From NCBI RefSeq assembly GCF_000316625.1, contig NC_019676.1, forward strand, positions 4,296,501-4,360,500: a DNA stretch of 64,000 bases. The letters are read 5' to 3'. A program made the position numbers and the translations under genes. The DNA comes from Nostoc sp. PCC 7107 (GTDB lineage Bacteria; Cyanobacteriota; Cyanobacteriia; Cyanobacteriales; Nostocaceae). The notes beneath the pieces are model-generated. The model was not told where the DNA came from. It searched no databases and worked only from the letters and a program-made list of their open reading frames with translations. Below are positions 24,842 to 32,314 of this stretch, piece after piece (within the stretch, counting starts at the first letter, position 1; each line of letters starts with the position of its first letter).

Positions 24842-27190
24842 ATGAAACCCCATCTATTATTAACAATAACCTTCCTCCTCCTCTTCCCCCTTACCGCCAA
24901 CTCCAACCAACCAATAGACGCACAACAATACCGTGCTAACTTACTCTTAAACCTCAGCAATAGACAACTAACCAACGGACAAATTCAATCAGCCTTAGCA
25001 TCATTACAAGAATCACTCAGACTATATCAAATAATAGGCGATCGCACTGGAGAAGCCACCGCATTATTTCGCCTTGGCGACGCTTACTTTACCCTCGGTA
25101 GATATAGAACTGCGATTAATTTTTACAAACAAAGTCTACAACTAAGCCAAGATTTTGCTAATCAATCAATTAGAGTACAAATTTTAGAACATCTCAGTAA
25201 TACATATATTAATCTTGGTGATGAAAAATTAGCCAAAAAATATCAAGAACAAGCCACCGCACTCAAAAAAGAAATTGGTAATCCCGATAGAGAAGCTGCA
25301 TTTTTAGGTAACGTTGGTTTAGACCATGATGCGGCGACTGAGTATAAGCAAGCGATTGCTTTTTATTCCCAACAACTAACAACTGCAAAAGCAAATAATA
25401 ACTATCAACTGCAAATTGATTCATTACAAAATATAGCTGCAACTTATCGTAAGTCAGGGCAATATTCCCAGGCGATCACAGCGTATCAGCAACAGCTAAA
25501 ATTAGCTCAGGAATTAAGCAATAATTCCTTAGTAATTCTCACATTTAAACAAATAGCAGAAACCTATAAAACTCAAGGAGATTTTAAAGCTGCGATCGCG
25601 TTTTATCAACAACAGCTAAAACTCACAGATAAAACCCAAAAAACTGAGGTAATTAAACAACTAGGACGGGCTTACACTTTTGCAAAAGAGTACGATAAAG
25701 CCATAGAATTATATGAAGAACAATTAAACTCTGCTAAAGCTAATAAAGATAATTATACTCAAGGCACAGCTTTAAATAACTTAGCTTTTGTTTATTTAAA
25801 CTCTAATAAATTAGATGATGCTAAAGCTATCCTAGAAACAAGTATTAAAAATTGGACATCTCTACGCTTGGAGTTAGGCAACACCATTGATTATGCAGTG
25901 GAACAAAGCAATACATATCGCTTACTACAACAAGTTTTAATTACCCAAAATCAGCCAGAAGCCGCGTTAGAAGTCTCTGAACAAAGCAGTATTATGGCAT
26001 TCTTACAATTATTGGGAATGCGGTTAGTTTCTGAACCAAAAGATAATAATCTCAAAATCGCACCTAAAGCAATTAACTTACCTACAGTTACCGATATTCA
26101 AAAAATAGCTAAAGAGCAAAAAGCAACTCTGGTTAAATATTCTATCATTCCTGATGATGGCTTATACATTTGGGTAATTCAGTCTACAGGTAAGATTACA
26201 TTCCGCAAAGTCAAACTAACACCAGAAAATACATTTAATTCAGTTAATTCTATCCCCGAAATAGTTGCCAGTATTCCTAATTATCTAGGTGTGAATAGTC
26301 AAGATAATCAAGGTAAAAAACTTGTTAATCCTTTATTACAGCTACATCAATTATTAATCAAGCCAATTGCTGATTTATTACCCGAAAGTCCCACAGCCCA
26401 AGTCATATTTATTCCCCAAGATGAGTTATGGTTTGTTCCCTTCCCGGCTTTAGTAGATATTTCTGGTAAATATTTAATTGAAAAACATCCGATTTCAACT
26501 GTACCAGCAATTCAAATACTCAAATTAGCTAAAGAACAACGAGGTAGAACAGGTGGGAGTAAATTTGTTGTAGTGGGTAATCCTACCATGCCGAAAATTG
26601 CTCACGCAATTAATCAAGCACCGCAACCTTTACCACAACTTATAAATTCAGAACAAGAAGCTTTAGCTGTTGCTGATTTCTTCAAAACCAAAGCTTTAAT
26701 TGGTAGTCAAGCAACAAAAGCAGCAATACTCCCTTTATTACCCAAAGCAAAAATCATTCATCTGGCAACATATAGTATTTTAGATGATATCAAAAGACAA
26801 GGTATACCAGGAGGTATCGCCTTAGCTGGAGAAAATAACGGACTACTCACCGCCAGCGAAATTCTCAACTTGTACAATCAACCAAAAGGTAAGCGTTTGC
26901 GTGCTAAGTTAGCCTTTATCAGTGCTGGGGAAACTGGACAAGGTAGCATGGGCAATGGTGTACTGAGTTTATCTTTAGCATTGATGACATCTGGTGTTCC
27001 TAGTGTAATTGTCTCGCAATGGGCAGCAACGGATACACCAACATCTGTGTTAACTACGGAATTTTATCGCCAGTTAAAGCAGAAACCTAACAAAGCACAA
27101 GCATTACAAAAAGCGATGTTAGCCACAATGAAACAGTATCCGAATCCTAAATATTGGTCAGGATTTAATTTAATTGGAGAAATACATTAA
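24842..27190 (+). CDS. Secreted TPR-CHAT protein with apparently inactive CHAT domain
   Basis: The start is placed at ATG 24842, which gives a clean signal peptide (HLLLTITFLLLFPLTANS). Residues ~25-390 hold about eight TPRs (IGDRTGEATALFRLGDAYFTLG, YSQAITAYQQQLKLA and similar). The C-terminal CHAT (caspase-like) domain has the right framework: VIFIPQDELWFVPFPAL, GIALAGENNGLLTASEI and WSGFNLIGE. The catalytic motif HxATHG reads HLATYS (Tyr at residue 644), and the SACxT motif reads SAGET (Gly at 696). Both members of the His-Cys dyad are therefore replaced. It is followed at 84 bp by a TpsB-type transporter gene. A binding role without proteolysis is inferred. Confidence 0.85.
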   Translation: MKPHLLLTITFLLLFPLTANSNQPIDAQQYRANLLLNLSNRQLTNGQIQSALASLQESLRLYQIIGDRTGEATALFRLGDAYFTLGRYRTAINFYKQSLQLSQDFANQSIRVQILEHLSNTYINLGDEKLAKKYQEQATALKKEIGNPDREAAFLGNVGLDHDAATEYKQAIAFYSQQLTTAKANNNYQLQIDSLQNIAATYRKSGQYSQAITAYQQQLKLAQELSNNSLVILTFKQIAETYKTQGDFKAAIAFYQQQLKLTDKTQKTEVIKQLGRAYTFAKEYDKAIELYEEQLNSAKANKDNYTQGTALNNLAFVYLNSNKLDDAKAILETSIKNWTSLRLELGNTIDYAVEQSNTYRLLQQVLITQNQPEAALEVSEQSSIMAFLQLLGMRLVSEPKDNNLKIAPKAINLPTVTDIQKIAKEQKATLVKYSIIPDDGLYIWVIQSTGKITFRKVKLTPENTFNSVNSIPEIVASIPNYLGVNSQDNQGKKLVNPLLQLHQLLIKPIADLLPESPTAQVIFIPQDELWFVPFPALVDISGKYLIEKHPISTVPAIQILKLAKEQRGRTGGSKFVVVGNPTMPKIAHAINQAPQPLPQLINSEQEALAVADFFKTKALIGSQATKAAILPLLPKAKIIHLATYSILDDIKRQGIPGGIALAGENNGLLTASEILNLYNQPKGKRLRAKLAFISAGETGQGSMGNGVLSLSLALMTSGVPSVIVSQWAATDTPTSVLTTEFYRQLKQKPNKAQALQKAMLATMKQYPNPKYWSGFNLIGEIH

Positions 27191-27274
27191 AAAATAATAA
27201 AAAAGTCACATAATATAGCAAAACCAGAAACAATAAAACTTACATAGAAATGATTTTTATAGACAAAATTTAAA

Positions 27275-29029
27275 ATGTCGAATTTACAATCTGCAATTTA
27301 TTTTGGTTCATTCAAAAAATATCTATATTGTCTATCTACTAGCTTGATTTTTAGTTGTGTTTGTGTAATTTTAACTTTGCCATCGTTCGCACAAGCACCA
27401 AATCCTGAAGGAAATCCTAATCAAGACCGCTTTCCCCAGCCAGGAACTACACCAGCGCCTTTACCGCCAGAATCACAACCTCCCATACAACCAACACCAA
27501 CACCAACTCCTGAAACTCAGCCTACAGAAACTTCTCAAACTATTAAAGTAGAGAAAATCAACGTCACAGGAAGTACCGTTTTTCGCCCCGATAGATTTCA
27601 GTCGATAACTCAGAAGGTAGAAGGGCGTGAAGTCACTGTTGAAGAACTCCGCAAAGCCGCTGATGCTATCACTCAAATTTACCTTGACCAAGGCTACATT
27701 ACTTCTAGGGCAATTGTTGTAGACCAAACCGTTAACAATGGGGTGGTGGAAATTCGAGTAATTGAAGGGACAATCGAAAAAATTGAAGTTCAAGGTACAA
27801 GACGGTTAAATCCTGAATATGTGCGTAGTCGTATCGCTTTAGGCGCAGGTAAGCCACTTTTGACTGCTGCATTAGAAGACCAATTAAGATTACTCCGGGC
27901 TGACCCTTTATTTTCTAACGTGGAAGCTAGTTTACGTGCTGGTAGTGGTGTTGGTCAAAGTATTTTGATTGTGCGCGTTACCGAAGCACAACCCTTTAAT
28001 GCAGCGTTGACTGTTGATAACTACTCTCCCCCTAGCATTGGTTCGGAAAGATTGGGGGTGAATGCTAGTTATCGCAACCTGTCTGGTTTGGGTGATGAAT
28101 TTAGTGCTGCCTATTATTTAACAACCAGAGGGGGCGCAAATATTTTTGATTTTAATTATCGCCTCCCACTCAACCCGATGGATGGGACTTTACAACTGCG
28201 AACCTCATTTAACGATACAAATGTTGTGGAAGAACCATTTGCAGCTTTTGATATTAGTGGAGAATCGCAACTATACGAAATTAGTTTTAGACAACCATTA
28301 ATTAGAACACCCCGTGAAGAATTTGCTTTATCTCTAGGTTTTGCGGTGCAGAATGGTCAAACTTTTACCTTTGCAGGGCCGACACCTTTTGGTTTTGGCC
28401 CGGATGATGAAGGGAATAGTCGCACCCGTGTAATTAAGTTTGGTCAAGATTATGTAGTACGGGATGTTAATGGTGCTTGGGCGTTGCGATCGCTATTTAG
28501 TTTCGGTCTTGGTATATTTGATGCTACTAGCAATCCCAGCCCAATTCCCGATGGGCAATTTTTTAGTTGGTTAGTACAAGCCCAGCGAGTGCAACGCCTA
28601 AGTACAGATAATATATTAGTTGCCCAAGCTGAGTTACAAATTACACCCAATGCTTTGTTACCAGCCCAGCAGTTTGTTGTGGGTGGCGGTCAATCAGTCC
28701 GAGGTTATCGCCAAAATGTCCGCGCTGGCGATAACGGTGTACGCTTGACTATCGAAGACCGTTTAACAGTACAACGAGACGCATCTGGTAACTCAACACT
28801 GCAAATTGCGCCATTCTTTGATATGGCTTACGTCTGGAATGTGGATGATAATCCAAATACCTTACAACGTCAGAAATTTATTGCAGGTATCGGAGTTGGT
28901 GTATTATTTCAACCCATACCACAGCTTGACATCAAACTTGATTATGGTTATCCCCTGATAGACTTAGATGACCGAGGGACAAATGCCCAAGATGATGGTT
29001 TTTACTTCAGTGTCGGCTATCGGTTGTAG
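27275..29029 (+). CDS. ShlB/FhaC/HecB-family outer-membrane transporter (TpsB)
   Basis: The 584-residue protein has a signal peptide (ending PSFAQA), a Pro/Thr-rich linker and two POTRA domains (INVTGSTVFRPDRFQSITQK; IEKIEVQGTRRLNPEYVRSR). A 16-strand beta-barrel follows, with the conserved GGGQSVRGYRQN motif and a final FYFSVGYRL strand ending in an aromatic-x-Leu pattern. TpsB proteins export large beta-helical TpsA partners across the outer membrane. No TpsA gene with a haemagglutination domain is adjacent; the upstream neighbour is the TPR-CHAT protein. A paralogue is at 48027-49823. Confidence 0.92.
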   Translation: MSNLQSAIYFGSFKKYLYCLSTSLIFSCVCVILTLPSFAQAPNPEGNPNQDRFPQPGTTPAPLPPESQPPIQPTPTPTPETQPTETSQTIKVEKINVTGSTVFRPDRFQSITQKVEGREVTVEELRKAADAITQIYLDQGYITSRAIVVDQTVNNGVVEIRVIEGTIEKIEVQGTRRLNPEYVRSRIALGAGKPLLTAALEDQLRLLRADPLFSNVEASLRAGSGVGQSILIVRVTEAQPFNAALTVDNYSPPSIGSERLGVNASYRNLSGLGDEFSAAYYLTTRGGANIFDFNYRLPLNPMDGTLQLRTSFNDTNVVEEPFAAFDISGESQLYEISFRQPLIRTPREEFALSLGFAVQNGQTFTFAGPTPFGFGPDDEGNSRTRVIKFGQDYVVRDVNGAWALRSLFSFGLGIFDATSNPSPIPDGQFFSWLVQAQRVQRLSTDNILVAQAELQITPNALLPAQQFVVGGGQSVRGYRQNVRAGDNGVRLTIEDRLTVQRDASGNSTLQIAPFFDMAYVWNVDDNPNTLQRQKFIAGIGVGVLFQPIPQLDIKLDYGYPLIDLDDRGTNAQDDGFYFSVGYRL

Positions 29030-29089
29030 ATTTTTCTAGAAGCGATGTTACACTGCAATATCTTATCCGTCTGAGATACTCAATGGCTT

Positions 29090-29659
29090 ATGTCTACACA
29101 TTGCTATTTTCAACAGGTATCGCCACAGATTATAGAAAAATTGCAGTGTCATCCCAGTTTATTTGATATTTTTCGAGAAGCTTATGCTTTAGAGGAGTAT
29201 TCTGATAATTATTGGCGCGGTATTGAAGAGTTACAAAAAGAAATATGGAATGATTTAGGAGAACAAGAACGAATTTCTCGTGAGATTTACGAGAAGCTTA
29301 AATCATATATTCCCGAAATTGTTGCAGCAGGATTAGTTGATCAGTTCTGGGTTGGTAGTTATGACTTTTTTGATTGGCTAGATGATGAAGGGCTTATCGG
29401 TTATGAGATTGGCAAGGATGATGGTTACGGTGCAATGTCATATTTTACGCCAGCCCAAGTCAAAATAATGACACAGAAACTAAAAGAATTTCGGCAACTT
29501 AATTTTTTAGAGGTGCATAAAATTTTGTATCCCCAGTCTTCTGAACCTAAGCAAACTAAAAAAGCAGAAACAGAATTTTGGCAGCACTTTGAAACAATAT
29601 TGGCTTATTGTCAAGATGCCGTAAATAACAGTTATGGAATGTTGCTTTCTTATGGCTAG
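29090..29659 (+). CDS. Hypothetical protein, possibly DUF1877-like
   Basis: The 189-residue soluble, acidic protein begins MSTHCYFQQVSPQIIEKLQ. It contains a central hydrophobic-aromatic stretch (QFWVGSYDFFDWLDDEGLIGYE) and SYFTPAQVKIMTQKL. The overall pattern is like the DUF1877/YfbM group, whose members are often immunity-type proteins near secretion systems, but similarity is judged by eye only. It follows the TpsB gene by 60 bp on the same strand and may belong to that unit. Confidence 0.5.
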   Translation: MSTHCYFQQVSPQIIEKLQCHPSLFDIFREAYALEEYSDNYWRGIEELQKEIWNDLGEQERISREIYEKLKSYIPEIVAAGLVDQFWVGSYDFFDWLDDEGLIGYEIGKDDGYGAMSYFTPAQVKIMTQKLKEFRQLNFLEVHKILYPQSSEPKQTKKAETEFWQHFETILAYCQDAVNNSYGMLLSYG

Positions 29660-29858
29660 ATTAGGTAAAATTGGGCAGAGAATCAGTAGTACTTTGATGG
29701 AGCGATCGCTCTTATATTTACTAATTCAAATTCGTGATGTCAAAGCACGGTATATTTGGCTTATTTCTGCAATTTTTGATTAACTTTCAATATTTCTTTG
29801 TTTCCAGTAATTCGGTTTGCGCTTACCATGCGCGATCGCAATAAACTAAATCACTTCT

Positions 29859-30101
29859 TCACGAATACTTTTTTCGTAACTCAGAAAAAACTTGAGATGA
29901 TGGTTCTCCAATAGATGTTTTACGATTAATATCCTCCAACCGTTGGTTTAATTCCGTATCCCCATCAGTTTCTATATCATCATCCCTATCTTCATTGAGA
30001 GAATGAATTAAAAAGTAGGCAATTTCAGCACGTTCTTTTGCGGATAGCCGAGAAAGTTCGAGTTTAAGTTTTTCGGCAGTTTCATTCATATTTTGGAGCA
30101 T
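29859..30101 (-). CDS. Addiction-module-component-like antitoxin
   Basis: The 80-residue protein (ATG at 30101) has the signature of the addiction-module component family (TIGR02574-like): EKLKLELSRLSAKERAEIAYFLIHSL, then an acidic linker (EDRDDDIETDGD) and a C-terminal helix EINRKTSIGEPSSQVFSEL-like with ELRKKYS. These small proteins usually pair with a RelE/ParE-type toxin. No such toxin is present next to it, so it may be solitary or a remnant. Confidence 0.6.
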   Translation of the reverse strand: MLQNMNETAEKLKLELSRLSAKERAEIAYFLIHSLNEDRDDDIETDGDTELNQRLEDINRKTSIGEPSSQVFSELRKKYS

Positions 30102-30153
30102 CGACAAAAATTATAATTATAAACTTAACTATTTGCTGAACACTGAACTATTG

Positions 30154-30420
30154 CTATATGAGATTAATATCTGGGATTGAAATATTATCTTGCTCTCTGA
30201 TATTATCCCAATCAATTACCGCAACCCAAACATTTTCTTCATGAGAATATTGAACAATTCCATCAACTTCTAAATCTTCGCTATACAAGACTAAGTTTAG
30301 ATTATCTTGCAACCAAATTTTTTGACGAGCTAAATCTTCAATAGTACCAGTACAATTAAGTCGCAGGCGACCTTGAGAATCAGCATTATGAAAATCAGCA
30401 AAGACTCTTGGTTTATCCAT
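30154..30420 (-). CDS. Small acidic protein, putative immunity partner of the adjacent toxin fragment
   Basis: The start is put at ATG 30420 (MDKPRVFADFHNADSQGRL), 25 bp after the stop of the toxin-like fragment. The reading frame extends to 30471 but no better start is there. The 88-residue product is acidic and beta-rich (TIEDLARQKIWLQDNLNLVLYSEDLEVDG, then YSHEENVWVAVIDWD). Size, charge and its place immediately behind a toxin-like C-terminus suit an immunity protein. The family is otherwise of unknown function. Confidence 0.55.
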   Translation of the reverse strand: MDKPRVFADFHNADSQGRLRLNCTGTIEDLARQKIWLQDNLNLVLYSEDLEVDGIVQYSHEENVWVAVIDWDNIREQDNISIPDINLI

Positions 30421-30445
30421 AGCTTTATAAATGGTGAGAAAATTT

Positions 30446-30829
30446 CTAGTTTGCTTTAGCTGGATTAGCAATTGTAGGAGTAAGCAAGCTGCTAATTTGC
30501 TGTGGGGTTAAGCCTGTTAACGTCGCATGAGAGGGACTTCTACCAGAAGTACGAATTACATCTCCTCCTGAAGCTCTAACTGCGCCTACTGATGTTACTC
30601 CAATTTGTCCGTGAGGTATTTTTGCAGCTAACTGTTCTATCGATAATCCTATCGCACTCTCTACAGATATTCCAGTTACTCCACTAGGATGAGTCCCAAA
30701 ACCACGCTCAATATCTTCTGGCCGATTACGTCCACCCCGAATAACTATTGCTTCGTCTGGTATTTTATCTACAGTCACAGGTGATTTTGAATTTGTTTTT
30801 CCCCAGTAGCATATCAAATGCAACTGCAA
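30446..30829 (-). pseudogene. Orphan C-terminal toxin-domain fragment (polymorphic-toxin-like)
   Basis: The open frame has no ATG; only TTG codons are available and a stop lies just upstream at the edge of the 42-bp repeat array. The conserved part (about 95 residues) reads DEAIVIRGGRNRPEDIERG, then THPSGVTGISVESAIGLS, IPHGQIGVTSVGAVRASGGD and GRSPSHATLTGLTPQQIS. This looks like the C-terminal tip of a polymorphic (Rhs/CdiA-type) toxin that has lost its carrier. The His residues in THPSG, IPHGQ and PSHAT could be catalytic. The assignment rests on general features and position before a putative immunity gene; no specific toxin family is certain. Confidence 0.45.
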
Positions 30830-30835
30830 TTTATA

Positions 30836-30984
30836 TTTCCACCGTCACAATCACAATGAGAGCGATCGCATTTCGTCTTTCCACTGTCACAATCACAATG
30901 AGAGCGATCGCATTTCATCTTTTTACCGTCACAATCACAATGTGAGCGATCGCATTTTATCTTTCAAGCGTCACAATTGTAATG
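30836..30984 (+). repeat. 42-bp tandem repeat array containing HIP1, array 1
   Basis: Three full units plus a partial fourth. Each full unit contains CACAATGAGAGCGATCGCAT or a close variant. The GCGATCGC octamers start at 30862, 30904 and 30946, exactly 42 bp apart. The same unit, in the same orientation, forms a second array at 38289-38480. Confidence 0.88.
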
Positions 30985-31099
30985 TTTGCCTTCCTGGCAA
31001 CTTTTGCGCCTTTGATGATGAGTCTTTTACCGAACAAAATATAATGCTATGCTTTTAAGCAATTACACTGAAATAAATTAAATTAATATAAAATTATAC

Positions 31100-32182
31100 A
31101 TGACTTTTGCATCGCTGCCTGCTAACCCGTTTGTGGCTGCGGGGATGATTGAAGATTCTAGATTGTTTGTTGGTCGGAAGGATGAATTACACGCGATCGC
31201 ATCTCGGATGAGTGGCCCACAGCCGACAAGTATTAACATTGTGGGTGAAAAGCGCATTGGTAAATCTTCGCTGCTGTATCACTTTTTTCTAACTTGGGAA
31301 CAGCGAGTGCAGAACTCTAGCCGCTACGTTGTAATTTACCTTTCCTTGCAAAGTGTACATTGTCAACGAGAGGAAAATTTTTATTTAGCGGCGGCGCAAG
31401 AGTTACTCAATTTTTCTAGTGTAGCGACCAACCCAGCTTTAAGTGACCCGTTAAGAATTAGACCCCTTGACCGTGCAGCTTTTTCTGATGCGATCAGAGA
31501 ATAGAAAAGGCAAGGTGTATTACCAGTTTTATGTTTGGATGATTTTAAAACTTTATTTGATAACAAGAGCGAATTTAATAATGAATTTTACAACAACTTG
31601 CGTTCTTTGATGAATCACAACTCTGTGATGTTGGTAATCGCTTCACAATATCAATTAGATTTTTACAGCAAAAAACATCAATTAACTTCTTCTTTTTTCA
31701 ACTTAGGTCATGTGATTAAATTGGGAGAATTGCAAGAAGATGAAGTCAAAGATTTGCTCCGTCTACCAGCTAGTACAGTGAATAATGCTGCACCTGCTTT
31801 AAGTATGGATGAACAGCGTTTAACTCAGCAGTTAGCTGGGAGTCATCCATTTTTACTGCAAATAGCAGGAGGTTTGGTGTGTGAAGCACGTCAGCAAGGA
31901 CACGATGAAAACTGGGTAAAAACTCATTTTGTTCAAGAATCTCGGCGCTTACCAAAGTCTCGGTTAGATTCGCGCCGATGGTGGCGTGGACTGCGTTGGT
32001 TAGTTTGGAATTTACCAGTACGTCTAGGGCGCGTAGTTAAATTTCTTGGCGGAACTGTAGATGATGTGAGTAGCTGGATTAAAGGAATGGCAATTTTAGT
32101 AATGGTTATTTTGGTGTTTACACGCGTCATCAATTTGAATGAAGTTTGGGATTTTGTGCGTGACCAATTAGGGATTAAATAA
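31100..32182 (+). pseudogene. AAA-type ATPase with C-terminal TM segment, interrupted by an in-frame TAG
   Basis: Two open stretches (31100-31504 and 31535-32182) lie in the same frame, separated only by TAG at 31502-31504. Read through, they give one protein of 360 residues. It has an N-terminal NPFVAAGMIEDSRLFVGRKDEL, a Walker A motif GEKRIGKSSLLYHF, and a Walker B LPVLCLDDF immediately after the stop. Later come QQLAGSHPFLLQIAGGL, a basic stretch, and a transmembrane helix near the C-terminus (GMAILVMVILVFTRVI). This is the AAA_16-like/STAND-like family. The TAG separates Walker A from Walker B, so a truncated product would be inactive. A point mutation, sequencing error or readthrough are all possible. 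Confidence 0.8.
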
Positions 32183-32189
32183 AAAAGTA

Positions 32190-32219
32190 GGTTGGGTGGA
32201 GCGATAGCGAAACCCAACG
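32190..32219. terminator. Hairpin after the broken ATPase gene
   Basis: GTTGGGT (32191-32197) pairs with ACCCAAC (32212-32218), 8 bp after the stop codon. The surrounding TAGGTTGGGTGGAGCGATAG is of a frequent cyanobacterial intergenic repeat type. Confidence 0.5.
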
Positions 32220-32314
32220 AAGTCTTAACTATAGTTGAGTTTTTGTTTCTTAACCCAAGCCACACTTTACTACGCCTCGCAATGACGTAAGAAAAATTAT
32301 TTACAGAACATGAT

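Noticed and set aside
29660-29858. Missing toxin partner for the antitoxin-like gene
   Set aside because: No RelE/ParE-like frame is present on either side; the neighbouring small genes belong to the toxin-fragment/immunity pair instead.
30836-30984. Possible CRISPR array
   Set aside because: Units are directly adjacent and nearly identical across their whole length; there are no variable spacers and no cas genes nearby.
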